Of a DNA stretch of 64,000 nucleotides, positions 43,257 through 51,936 are shown one piece after another. The notes below the pieces were generated by a model that ran no database searches, was not told where the DNA came from, and saw only the letters and a program-made list of their open reading frames with translations. The position numbers and the translations under genes are program-made. How positions within the stretch are numbered: position 1 is the stretch's first letter; each line of letters opens with the position of its first letter. This DNA comes from Allohahella marinimesophila (GTDB taxonomy: Bacteria > Pseudomonadota > Gammaproteobacteria > Pseudomonadales > Oleiphilaceae): the NCBI RefSeq assembly GCF_039538005.1, contig NZ_BAABBO010000001.1, positions 124,001 through 188,000 on the forward strand. Direction: 5' to 3'.

Positions 43257-44621
43257 TCAGGTCGGGCTCAGCGGCAGGGTGAGGGTGATCTCAGTCCACT
43301 CGCCGGGCACACTCTGAATGGCCATCCGGCCATGATGATGACGCATGATGGTCTGGCAGATGCTCAGTCCCAGCCCCAGATTATCTGGTGCATTGTTGGT
43401 GGAGTAGAACGGATCAGTGAGCCGCTGGATATCTGCCTGAGGAATGCCACGACCATTGTCGCGAATGGTGATAGCCATGAGATCCCCCTGCTGGTGAGCG
43501 CCGATATCGATGCGCCCTTGAGACTGGCGCTCGTGCCGTGTGATGGCCGAAGCCGAATTCATCAGCAGATTCACGAAGACCTGAACCAAGGCCGAAGGAT
43601 AACAGACGATGTTCGTATTGAAGGGAATGGCAATCTGGACGTCGATATCACTGAGCTGCGACTGGCAGAAACGTACGGCGGTGTCCGCCAGCGACCGTAC
43701 ATCAGCCTGTTCAAGACTATGGTCTGGAGCCGGTCGTGAGAAATCGATCAGATCGGAGACGATGTCGGCGATGCGTTTCTGATGCACCGCGGCGTCATCC
43801 AGCGCTTCAGTGAGTTCGGGATCGTTATTGACCGCAGCCGCATAATCCACCGCCTGGCTGGCGCAGTTCAGCGGGTTCATGATCTCATGTAGAAGGCCTT
43901 TGGCCATGAGGCTCAGTGCCTGATGTTTTTGCTCCTGAGCCAGCCGGTCTTCGGTACGTTCAAGTGCTCGCAGCGTCTGCGACAGTACGCGGTTTCGGTC
44001 TTTCAGCAGGAACTGAAGCGCCAGCAGATTGCGCAGAAACAGGCGAAAGAAGTAAGCCGATAGCGGCGCGACCACCAGGCACATCAGGATGATCCAGTTG
44101 AACAGAACGCCGAAGAGCGTAGAGCCGAAGTCCTTGCCTGGCACCACGAGTGCCGTGGCAATCATCAGCAGGCACAGATTGATCGTCAGTATGATCATGG
44201 TGTGTCTCAAGGACAGCGTAATGAGACCCACTGAGCTAAGGAAGAAATAGGGACCCACGAGCGCGACCACTGTTGCCCCCGCCACCATGTAGGCCAGATA
44301 GCCGAACAGCGCAATGTGGAGAAACATCAGATACACGATCAGCGGTGAAGCCCGTCGCACTATCGTCAGACGGTGGAGACCAATCAGGCCGGCCAGAATT
44401 GCGGTGTAGAGCAGGTGCGCGCCGTTGATGCCAGGCCCTGCGGGGTCGAGCCAGAGTGCCAGCAGGAAGAGCAGGGTGCCGATAAAGGTGATGATCAACG
44501 AAACATCCGCAAACAGCGGCAGCACCCTGAAACGCGTCTGGAATTGATAAAACCGTTCGAAGCTGCGCTTGCGGAATGCCGAAAGCTGGTGAATCTGCGT
44601 CATGCCCGAGAGCAGGTTCAC
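43257..44621 (-). CDS. Membrane sensor histidine kinase
   Basis: 454 residues from GTG 44621, which overlaps the response-regulator stop (GTGA). Six or seven membrane spans fill residues 35-200 with almost no periplasmic domain, so sensing is probably within the membrane. A short coiled coil leads to the H-box GLLHEIMNPLNCAS, the N-box VNLLMNSASA, and G-boxes DNGRGIP and GLGLSI. It should phosphorylate a receiver in the same operon. The gene is convergent with the porin, 14 bp apart. Confidence 0.9.
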   Translation of the reverse strand: MNLLSGMTQIHQLSAFRKRSFERFYQFQTRFRVLPLFADVSLIITFIGTLLFLLALWLDPAGPGINGAHLLYTAILAGLIGLHRLTIVRRASPLIVYLMFLHIALFGYLAYMVAGATVVALVGPYFFLSSVGLITLSLRHTMIILTINLCLLMIATALVVPGKDFGSTLFGVLFNWIILMCLVVAPLSAYFFRLFLRNLLALQFLLKDRNRVLSQTLRALERTEDRLAQEQKHQALSLMAKGLLHEIMNPLNCASQAVDYAAAVNNDPELTEALDDAAVHQKRIADIVSDLIDFSRPAPDHSLEQADVRSLADTAVRFCQSQLSDIDVQIAIPFNTNIVCYPSALVQVFVNLLMNSASAITRHERQSQGRIDIGAHQQGDLMAITIRDNGRGIPQADIQRLTDPFYSTNNAPDNLGLGLSICQTIMRHHHGRMAIQSVPGEWTEITLTLPLSPT

Positions 44622-45265
44622 ACGGCTGCTCCGTTACGGTGGCGCTTCATGAAGAGGATGAGTTCCGGCAGACGCTCGAATCCAAGCTTGGCGAATATGC
44701 GGTCCTTGTAGGAGTGGACGGTCTTGCAGGAGACACCGAGCTGATCGGCGATATCCTTGATGCAGACCCGATGTGCTATCAACTGAGCGACTTCACGCTC
44801 GCGCCCGGAGAGCGCATCGAAAGCCCTGGCTACAGCGGACGCCTCGGTATCCTGCCGTTGCCATGCGCCGACATAGACCTGGCCGTTGCGGATGTAATAC
44901 AGCGTCTTGACCAGCTCCTGCATGGCTTGCTGCTTGGACACCACGGCCCTGATGCCCGCATCGAGATAGATGGCGAGACGTCCTGCGCTGACGGTGGTCT
45001 CGGAAATCAGCAGAATCGACAGGGTAGGGTGCAGGCTGAGAGCCTGCTCCGCAATGGTCAGGCCATCGTTATCGCGCAGATTTTCCTCGATGATCAGTAC
45101 GCTGGGATCGGCTGCCGCTAGACGTTTCAGCGTCTCGGTCCCGGTGTCGGACTCGCCGACCAGATCAATGTCTTCCTGGAGCAGAAGGTGAAACAGGAGA
45201 CTGTCTCTGAACAGGCGCTGACCGAGCGTCAGGTACAGTCGCAGCTTTTTCGGCACGGGCGTCAT
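44618..45265 (-). CDS. NarL/LuxR-type regulator with atypical receiver
   Basis: 215 residues from ATG 45265. The C-terminal GerE helix-turn-helix is normal (LSGREREVAQLIAHRVCIKDIADQLGVSCKTVHSYKDRIFAKLG). The N-terminal receiver has lost its acidic pocket (LTLGQRLFRDSL where an Asp pair is usual). The phosphoacceptor Asp is replaced by Glu in LIIEENLRDNDGL. The conserved Lys (VVSKQ) remains. It may act without phosphorylation or mimic the active state. Both ends overlap neighbouring signalling genes. Confidence 0.88.
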   Translation of the reverse strand: MTPVPKKLRLYLTLGQRLFRDSLLFHLLLQEDIDLVGESDTGTETLKRLAAADPSVLIIEENLRDNDGLTIAEQALSLHPTLSILLISETTVSAGRLAIYLDAGIRAVVSKQQAMQELVKTLYYIRNGQVYVGAWQRQDTEASAVARAFDALSGREREVAQLIAHRVCIKDIADQLGVSCKTVHSYKDRIFAKLGFERLPELILFMKRHRNGAAV

Positions 45266-46746
45266 CAGTCAGTCTCCGCTGTATCAGGGAGACTTAATGT
45301 GAGCGTATAGAGCTGCTGGCCGCCGTTGATCTTCAGTTCGCAGCCCAGACGAGCACTGGCGACGTGAAGCAGCAGGAAAGCGACCTGTTGCTCGAGTAGG
45401 GGGCGGGACACGCGGGACAGTGGTGCCAGCAAGTGGGTATACATGTGCAAGCTAACGTGCGCAACCTCCACCCCTGTTTCGGGCCTGGAAAAAACAATGT
45501 GCTGCCAGTGCTGGCCGGATGCGGTGAGCAATGTCGTGAGTGCCTGAGCCAGACAGGCCGACACCGATTGCGGCTCTCCAATGTCGTCGCCAGCGTCTGC
45601 AATGGTCTGCAAGTCGGTCTGTAGCGTCGCCGCACTCAAAGTGCCACCAGGCATTCGCATCAGCTGCGTCAGCCGATGACGAGCGAGGTCGCAGAATTGC
45701 TCGATCAGGGTATGCTCCAGGTCGGTCTCGAGACTGGCCCGGAGATGTGAGGCATTGGCAGGTAGCGGTTTTATCGTTTGCAGAGCCTGAAGGAAGCTCG
45801 CCAGAACAGGAAGACCTGCTGCCTCGTTTATCAGGGGTTCCAGAGCCAACAGTTGAATGGTTCGGGTCTTGTACAGTGCCTCGAGCTGGTGGTCCAGGGC
45901 AGACCTTGTCTGGTTCAGTTCGCTCAAGAGCTGCCGGCGTCGCGCCAGGGCTTCGCGGAATAAGGACAGGCAATCAACGGCTCGCCAGGGTTTCTTCTGA
46001 TAGCGAAAGATTTCGCCTTCGTTCACCGCATCCATCGCGACCGCGACCTCACCGTAAGCGGAGGTGAGAATACGCACTGTACATGGATGAGACTGCCTGA
46101 GTTCGTCGAGCAGTTCCTTGCCGTGCATACCTGGCATACGCTGATCCGTCATGATCACTGCAATTCGATCACCCTGTTCGCGCATCAGTTCGAGCGCTGC
46201 CTCGGCGTGATCGGCGCACAGGACCTGAAATTCATCCTGCATATGTTCGAGTTGTCGAGCCAGATACTTGGTAGCGGCGGATTCATCATCCACGATCAGT
46301 ACCGCAGGCACTTCGTCGGCCCCGCTCGGCGCGACCTGCACAGCAACCCCTGACATTTTTTGAACTGCCAGAGCAGCCCTTAGCACGTGGGAGCGGATCA
46401 AATCAGGATTGACGGGTTGTTCGAAACAGCGGTCGACTTGTCCCAGGTCCAACAGGTTGACCAGCAGGCTGAGGGGGATGCTGTCGCCGAGCAGAATTTT
46501 AAGCAAGTCGGGGTGAGAGACCCTGGCTTTGGCCAGAAGCGGGAATTCAGTCCTGGCTGATGGATTGTCCACCAGCACGAATAGGGCAGCCGGCCTGATA
46601 TCCAGGTTTGCAAGTGCCTCTGCCGCAGCTTCGTCGGACTGGAAGGCGGCAATCTGAAAGTCGTGGCCGAAGGTGGTTTTGAAGCTGTTTAAAGCCTCGC
46701 TACTATCGTGACGGAGAAAGATCAACGGCCTGTCGGCGATGCTCAT
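45265..46746 (-). CDS. Double-receiver response regulator with C-terminal helical domain
   Basis: 493 residues from ATG 46746. Residues 1-125 form a degenerate receiver (LIFLRHDSSEALNSF, ALFVLVDNPSA). Residues 148-265 form a canonical one with VLIVDDE, the phosphoacceptor in IMTDQRMPG, and KKPW. The last 220 residues are helical, like a truncated kinase dimerisation/ATPase region without ATP boxes. The stop overlaps the next start (TGATG). With the kinase and LuxR protein it forms a three-gene phosphorelay; it may take the phosphoryl group the LuxR receiver cannot. Confidence 0.85.
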   Translation of the reverse strand: MSIADRPLIFLRHDSSEALNSFKTTFGHDFQIAAFQSDEAAAEALANLDIRPAALFVLVDNPSARTEFPLLAKARVSHPDLLKILLGDSIPLSLLVNLLDLGQVDRCFEQPVNPDLIRSHVLRAALAVQKMSGVAVQVAPSGADEVPAVLIVDDESAATKYLARQLEHMQDEFQVLCADHAEAALELMREQGDRIAVIMTDQRMPGMHGKELLDELRQSHPCTVRILTSAYGEVAVAMDAVNEGEIFRYQKKPWRAVDCLSLFREALARRRQLLSELNQTRSALDHQLEALYKTRTIQLLALEPLINEAAGLPVLASFLQALQTIKPLPANASHLRASLETDLEHTLIEQFCDLARHRLTQLMRMPGGTLSAATLQTDLQTIADAGDDIGEPQSVSACLAQALTTLLTASGQHWQHIVFSRPETGVEVAHVSLHMYTHLLAPLSRVSRPLLEQQVAFLLLHVASARLGCELKINGGQQLYTLTLSLPDTAETD

Positions 46747-46827
46747 GGTGGCTTGCTATCCTGAATCGGCTTGTACAGCAAGCTTAGCAAGGCATGCGCA
46801 CAATAGTGTAGGAAGTTCCTACAGCTC

Positions 46828-47778
46828 TCATTTTGCTTTAGTGACCTGTGCTGTGCGTAATTGTTTCGCGAAGCGATGCGGGTCTGTGGCAAACAGCGCT
46901 TCGAACGACGCTCGCGCATGCCAGCTACTACGCAAGGCAACCCCAGCGTTTCTATGACGATCGGCCACACCAGCAATATCTGACAGCGGGCGGGCACAAA
47001 ATCGAGGGGCAGCTGAGTTTTTGACAGGGTGGGAGGTTGAGCTTGCCAACGCTGTGTTCAGAGCGCCGGTCTGGTAGATGCTGTTGACCGGGGCAAAGGT
47101 GATACCGACGCCACTGGCGACAAGCCGCAGGGCCCACTCTTCATTGTCCACTGTGGCGACAATGTTCGGTGCATGCTCAAACTGCTCGATCAGTCGATCC
47201 CACTCCTGGCGCAGTTCGCAGAACTCCCGCTCTACCAGATCGATGCCGTAGAAATCACTGAGAGTCAGATGAGACTGGTAGGTCAACTTGTGCGTGAGCG
47301 GGAGCAAGACGCAGTACTGATCACGCCAGAGTGGAAAGAACTCGTAGCCCGGCGGAACATTGTTTGAGGCGGTGAGCAAGAGGTCCGGCTCGCCTTGAAA
47401 AGTGCCTCGCCGTATGAAGGTGGTGTCGCCTGTTCGATGCTTTTGGATGAGCATCAGCACCTGATTCAGGTACTCATAGCTGATCGAAGGCGCCACGCTG
47501 ATATGGACGGCTTCCGCAGACTGGGCTTCTGTCATTCGAGACTTGACCGACGCCGCGTGACTGAGGAGATTTTGGGCCATCTGATAGAGCATTTTGCCCT
47601 GCGCGGTCGTCACCACCCCCCGTTTGCTGCGCTCCAGTAACTGAGCGTCGAATTCCTGCTCGAGTTTCCTGATGGCAGCTGTAATCGAGGGTTGCGCAAT
47701 GAAGCAGGCTTCGGCTGCTGCAGTGATACTGCCAGTATCCACTGCAGCAGCGAAATAACGCAGGGCTTTCAGATCCAT
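46828..47778 (-). CDS. LysR family transcription regulator
   Basis: 316 residues from ATG 47778, overlapping the upstream gene stop (TGATG). The N-terminal winged helix is canonical: MDLKALRYFAAAVDTGSITAAAEACFIAQPSITAAIRKLEQEF. The effector domain follows. It is co-transcribed with a secreted metallo-beta-lactamase-fold hydrolase and probably controls it. A 9-bp dyad at 48822-48867 upstream of that hydrolase is a candidate operator. Confidence 0.9.
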   Translation of the reverse strand: MDLKALRYFAAAVDTGSITAAAEACFIAQPSITAAIRKLEQEFDAQLLERSKRGVVTTAQGKMLYQMAQNLLSHAASVKSRMTEAQSAEAVHISVAPSISYEYLNQVLMLIQKHRTGDTTFIRRGTFQGEPDLLLTASNNVPPGYEFFPLWRDQYCVLLPLTHKLTYQSHLTLSDFYGIDLVEREFCELRQEWDRLIEQFEHAPNIVATVDNEEWALRLVASGVGITFAPVNSIYQTGALNTALASSTSHPVKNSAAPRFCARPLSDIAGVADRHRNAGVALRSSWHARASFEALFATDPHRFAKQLRTAQVTKAK

Positions 47779-48734
47779 CAGTAGGCGAACTCAGGAAACT
47801 GAACCAGTCTGGCAGCCACGTTTTCATCATGCGCTGGCACGATCGTCAGCTTGCTGTCTTTGGCCGCCAGCGCATTGATGCGCTCGATATGCGCCTGGTT
47901 CTGCTCACGGTCCCAGTCGATGCCAGCGAGCCATTGCACCATCGCAGGCCGCGGCGCCTTGCGCTCGACACCTTCGGCGGTCCAGGTCGTATCACCAATG
48001 AAAAACAGCCTGTTTCCAGATGCCAGGTTCAGGAATACGCCCACCTGCCCGGGCGTGTGACCAGCGAGCGAAACGATGATGACCGTGCCGTCACCGAAGA
48101 CATCCCGGCTTCTTTCGAACCCTTCGTAGGGCTGACTGTCCAATTGCAGGAAGTCCCACTGGATGGCAGGACTGTCGAATTGACTGCGCAGGAAAGCTGG
48201 TGCTTCGCCGCTTTTAACCGCGAAATCATGTTCTTCTGTGGTCACCCAAACGGGAATCGAAGGCAGGTCTTCAAGACCGCTGACATGGTCCCAGTGCATA
48301 TGCGTCGGGATGACCGCATGCAGTCGAGCGAAATCGTACTGGCTGGCTTCGAGCTGATCCATCAGAGGATGGACATCTGCATAAGCGAGTAATTGCCGAT
48401 GAATCCATGACATCTCTTCGACCTGAGTATCCACATTTCTCCCCAGACCGGTGTCGAGCAGAAGATCACCCTGGGGATGTTGGATAAGCACGACATTGTG
48501 TTGCAGCTGCCGATCCTTCAGCCAGCTGCCACCGCTCACGACCAGCATCTCCTTGGCATCGGTTGAACGAGCGGTTCTGATCAGGCTGTAGCCGACTGTC
48601 GCGGCAGCCTCAGCCTTCGATTCAGGGCGCTGAGCTTGCACGGTGCCGCTCACCAGCACGCATGATAGCAACAGGGTCAGGGACGCTCTCCGGGGGATAG
48701 TATTGAATAGCGAGAGTAATTTTGATTGTGTCAT
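47778..48734 (-). CDS. Periplasmic metallo-beta-lactamase-fold hydrolase (lactonase-like)
   Basis: 318 residues from ATG 48734. A signal peptide (LTLLLSCVLVSGTVQAQ) is followed by an MBL fold: LLLDTGLGRN, the zinc motif THMHWDHVSGL, VSLAGHTPGQVGVFL, FIGDTTW and the late VPAHDENV. The layout resembles N-acyl-homoserine-lactone lactonases, but export makes other lactones or esters possible. It is followed, overlapping, by a LysR regulator. Metal-binding residues are complete, so it should be active. Confidence 0.88.
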   Translation of the reverse strand: MTQSKLLSLFNTIPRRASLTLLLSCVLVSGTVQAQRPESKAEAAATVGYSLIRTARSTDAKEMLVVSGGSWLKDRQLQHNVVLIQHPQGDLLLDTGLGRNVDTQVEEMSWIHRQLLAYADVHPLMDQLEASQYDFARLHAVIPTHMHWDHVSGLEDLPSIPVWVTTEEHDFAVKSGEAPAFLRSQFDSPAIQWDFLQLDSQPYEGFERSRDVFGDGTVIIVSLAGHTPGQVGVFLNLASGNRLFFIGDTTWTAEGVERKAPRPAMVQWLAGIDWDREQNQAHIERINALAAKDSKLTIVPAHDENVAARLVQFPEFAY

Positions 48735-48821
48735 CGTAGGGCCTTTGCGAGCATTGGTGCCGGCTGCTGCAGGATCGCAGTGCGAGAGGCTTCAAGGCCC
48801 GATGCTAGACAAAAACCATGA

Positions 48822-48867
48822 ATAGATAAAATATTATTTTTATTGTATGAAGCTATAATTTATCTAT
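48822..48867. promoter_or_regulatory. Inverted repeat, candidate LysR operator
   Basis: ATAGATAAA (48822-48830) and its exact complement TTTATCTAT (48859-48867), separated by 28 bases, lie in a strongly A+T-rich stretch 88 bp upstream of the hydrolase/LysR operon. LysR proteins bind interrupted dyads in such positions. There is no T tract following a compact stem, so it is not a terminator. Confidence 0.4.
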
Positions 48868-48887
48868 GATAAATAGTCCAAAAGCTG

Positions 48888-49415
48888 TCAGCTGCTGGCA
48901 TCGGCAGGTAGCACATTGACGATACCGGACATGCCACTGTCTGCGTGATTGTCCAGAGGACAGGTAAAACGGAATTCTCCGGGGCGGGGGAAGTGGACAA
49001 GCAGCTCCCTTGTCAGCCCCGACGGAATGTCGAGCGATGGTGACTCGGACACCTGCTTGACGAGCGGTGAGGCGGCATCCGCAGATTCTGGAAGCTTATG
49101 GCGATGTCCACCACCGTCTGAGGCCTCCGCTTCATGGATGTACGCTGTTGTGGCGATTGAAAACTCGTCCCGTTCGCCCACCATGAAGCCATGATCCAGG
49201 CCGCTGCGATTCGTAATCACAAAGCGAACCGTGTCTCCAGCATGTACTTCACCGGCTTGACCATCGAAGCGATCATCATCCATCGCAAGACGTATGGTCT
49301 GATCATGCGCAGCTGAACCGAAGAGCGGGTCGGTCTGCTCGCTACTGGCGGTGCTTGTCGTAAGCGGGAGCAGCCCGAAAACTGCGGCGGTTAACGGCGG
49401 CCCGATACTTTTCAT
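48888..49415 (-). CDS. Periplasmic cupredoxin-like copper protein
   Basis: 175 residues from ATG 49415; the frame extends 11 codons upstream to 49448. The signal peptide is PLTAAVFGLLPLTTSTAS. A plastocyanin-like fold contains the first ligand His in NRSGLDHGFMVG and the C-terminal ligand cluster FTCPLDNHADSGMSG (Cys, His, Met). A His-rich insert (HEAEASDGGGHRHKLPE) may bind extra metal. It probably carries electrons or copper in the periplasm. Monocistronic. Confidence 0.85.
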   Translation of the reverse strand: MKSIGPPLTAAVFGLLPLTTSTASSEQTDPLFGSAAHDQTIRLAMDDDRFDGQAGEVHAGDTVRFVITNRSGLDHGFMVGERDEFSIATTAYIHEAEASDGGGHRHKLPESADAASPLVKQVSESPSLDIPSGLTRELLVHFPRPGEFRFTCPLDNHADSGMSGIVNVLPADASS

Positions 49416-49544
49416 CACAGGGAGACCTCTCGAAGCATTCAGCTCCATTATTATACATCTGCCAGGAAGTACAGACTCGCCGAAAATAGCCTAATCTTTC
49501 AGTGCTCGATACTGTCGAGAAGCCTTTCAGGAGTTGTAACGAAA

Positions 49545-51173
49545 ATGTTGAGAAAGATTTCAGTAAGCCAGAAGCTGGTTCTCCTTGTTGTACTCGCCGG
49601 TCTAGGTGTTTTGGTGACCACCTTGCTGGGGCTCCAGGATCTTCGAAAGGAGATGGAAGCTGGCCGGCTTGGCGAAGTTCAAAGCCTTGTAGAAAGTGCG
49701 CAGAATGTCGTTGACCACCACTACCGCCTTTACCAGTCAGGAGAGGTAATGGAAGATCAGGCGAAAGCTCAGGCACTCGCTAGCATCGCAGCAATGCGCT
49801 ATGGAGACAGCGGCTATTTCTGGGTTCACAGTATGAACAACGACATGATCATGCACCCGCTGAAACCTGAATTGGACGGGACAAGTATTGCAGACACCGC
49901 AGACCCGAACGGCAAGCGCCTTTTCAATGAAATGACAAAAATCGTCAAGGCTCAGGACCAGGGCTTCGTGGATTACTTCTGGCCCATGCCGGGAAAGGAT
50001 GAACCGGTGCAGAAGCTCTCGTATGTCAAAGGCTTCGAGCCGTGGGGCTGGATTGTTGGTAGCGGTATCTACGTCGACGATATCGAAGAACTGTTTGCCA
50101 GCACGCTCATTGATAAAGCCGGTATCGTGGCACTGACCCTGCTTGTTCTCATTGGCGTGTCGGTCTTCATCGCCAAGTCGATATCTGACCGCCTGAATGC
50201 CATTGCCAGCACTGTGCGTGAGATGCTGCGTTCAAAAGATTTCAGCAGTAACCTGAATGTCGATGGGCGGGATGAGCTCGCTCAGGTGGGTGCTTCCTTC
50301 AACGAACTGCTGGCAGTGGTGCGTTCGCTCCTGTCTCAGACAGCTGCCTCGGTGACGGAGCTCAGAAGTAGCATCAATGCCATTGGCGTGTCGATAGACC
50401 GGTCAACTGAGAGCACGGAGGCACAGAGCCAGGAGACGGCGCAAACCGCTACAGCCATGACTGAGATGTCAAGCTCCATCCTCGAGGTGGCAGGAAATGC
50501 CCAGGACGCTGCCGAAAAGGGAGAGGAGGCCAGGGCTTCCAGTGTTCAGGGCCGTGAGCGAATCAGGAAGACGATCAAGCTGATGGATGAGCTGGGCGCG
50601 GAAGTGAGTGGCACCACGAGCGTGATCTCTGGCCTCAAGCGAGATACCGATGATATCGGCCAGATACTTCAGGTCATTGGTGGTATAGCCGAACAAACCA
50701 ATCTGTTGGCGCTCAATGCGGCTATTGAGGCTGCCAGGGCGGGGGACCAGGGTCGCGGTTTCGCTGTGGTCGCCGATGAGGTTCGAGCGCTTGCCAGTCG
50801 AACCAAGGAGTCGGCTACCGAGGTACACACGATTATCGAGCGTCTGCAACGCAGTGCTGATGAGGCAGTCGCCTTTACCGGCAAGAGCCAGACGAAGACC
50901 AGTCTCGTGATCGATGATATTCGCCAGACGGTGGAGATCCTCGAAGGGATCAACGATAGCGTCGCGAAAATGTCGGACATGAATATCAGCATAGCGAGTG
51001 CGGTGGAGCAACAGAGCGCAGTGGCCGAACAGGTCAATATCAGTGTGACCAGATTATCGGATCTGGCGGAAGCGATTGCTCACAATCAGAGTGAGATTCA
51101 GGCGAGTCTGGCTCGCCCCCGGAGTCTGGCAGAGCAACTGGACAGGATGTCGGTCGAATACCGCAGCTCATGA
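49545..51173 (+). CDS. Methyl-accepting chemotaxis protein with single Cache domain
   Basis: 542 residues from ATG 49545. A membrane span (LVLLVVLAGLGVLVTTLLGL), a periplasmic sCache domain (YGDSGYFWVHSMNNDMIMHP, GFEPWGWIVGSGIYVDDIEELF), a second span (IVALTLLVLIGVSVFIA), a HAMP domain, and a signalling domain with the tip EQTNLLALNAAIEAARAGDQ and GRGFAVVADEVRALA. The ligand is probably a small organic acid, as for many sCache receptors. It is intact, unlike the MCP remnant at 31834. Confidence 0.93.
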   Translation: MLRKISVSQKLVLLVVLAGLGVLVTTLLGLQDLRKEMEAGRLGEVQSLVESAQNVVDHHYRLYQSGEVMEDQAKAQALASIAAMRYGDSGYFWVHSMNNDMIMHPLKPELDGTSIADTADPNGKRLFNEMTKIVKAQDQGFVDYFWPMPGKDEPVQKLSYVKGFEPWGWIVGSGIYVDDIEELFASTLIDKAGIVALTLLVLIGVSVFIAKSISDRLNAIASTVREMLRSKDFSSNLNVDGRDELAQVGASFNELLAVVRSLLSQTAASVTELRSSINAIGVSIDRSTESTEAQSQETAQTATAMTEMSSSILEVAGNAQDAAEKGEEARASSVQGRERIRKTIKLMDELGAEVSGTTSVISGLKRDTDDIGQILQVIGGIAEQTNLLALNAAIEAARAGDQGRGFAVVADEVRALASRTKESATEVHTIIERLQRSADEAVAFTGKSQTKTSLVIDDIRQTVEILEGINDSVAKMSDMNISIASAVEQQSAVAEQVNISVTRLSDLAEAIAHNQSEIQASLARPRSLAEQLDRMSVEYRSS

Positions 51174-51255
51174 ACATGTAAACAATCTCAATCCCAGGGT
51201 CGGCCGTACTACCGCTATACCCACGAGAACAATAATCCCCCTGGGAGGGTTTGCC

Positions 51256-51915
51256 ATGACCAAGCCGGACGACGAGCGCCGCGCTATCCAGTCTTCTTCA
51301 CGCCGACGCTTCATGAAAGCCATAGGCTTCTCCGGAATCGCAGCTGCCACTGCCCGGACTGGTTTCGACCCGGCATGGGCTGATCAGGCATCCAAAGATG
51401 AGCCTGATACAACCGCACCGGCTGAAGGTACCCACCGCATCACGCTGGTCATCAATGGGCGCAATGAGCAGCTCGACATCGAGCCGAACAGCGTCCTGCT
51501 CGATACCCTGCGAAACCGGCTCGAACTGACGGGCACCAAGAAAGGCTGTGATCACGGCCAATGTGGCGCCTGTACTGTCCATGTCAACGGCAAACCAGTG
51601 AACTCGTGCCTGACGCTCGCGGTGATGCACGATGGTGACGAGATCACGACTGTCGAAGGGCTCGCGAAGAATATCACGCCCAATCCCACCGCCTCGGACC
51701 TCGGTCCACTGCAGCAAGCCTTCCTCGAACATGACGCTTACCAATGCGGCTATTGCACGCCGGGTCAGATGATGACGGCCACGGCCATCCTGAGAGACAA
51801 ACGGATCGGCAGTTCCGATGCGGACGTTCGCGAAGCGATGAGCGGCAACATCTGTCGCTGTGGTGCCTACAAGAATATCCTCGCTGCGGTGCAAGCTACC
51901 CGCGGCAAAGTCTGA
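51256..51915 (+). CDS. paoA: Periplasmic aldehyde oxidoreductase, 2Fe-2S subunit
   Basis: 219 residues from ATG 51256, behind GGGAGGG. A twin-arginine signal (SSRRRFMKAIGFSGIAAATA) exports the folded complex. Two 2Fe-2S sites follow: GCDHGQCGACTVHVNGK with NSC, and YQCGYCTPGQMM with GNICRCGAY. The order Tat/2Fe-2S, FAD, molybdenum subunits matches E. coli PaoABC, which oxidises aromatic aldehydes in the periplasm. Twenty-one bases separate it from paoB. Confidence 0.9.
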   Translation: MTKPDDERRAIQSSSRRRFMKAIGFSGIAAATARTGFDPAWADQASKDEPDTTAPAEGTHRITLVINGRNEQLDIEPNSVLLDTLRNRLELTGTKKGCDHGQCGACTVHVNGKPVNSCLTLAVMHDGDEITTVEGLAKNITPNPTASDLGPLQQAFLEHDAYQCGYCTPGQMMTATAILRDKRIGSSDADVREAMSGNICRCGAYKNILAAVQATRGKV

Positions 51916-51936
51916 TCAGACAACAGGAGACAGGTC

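Noticed and set aside
46828..46990. Possible frameshift in the C-terminus of the LysR regulator
   Set aside because: The final residues look unusual, but the total length is normal and no alternative frame continues the family pattern better.
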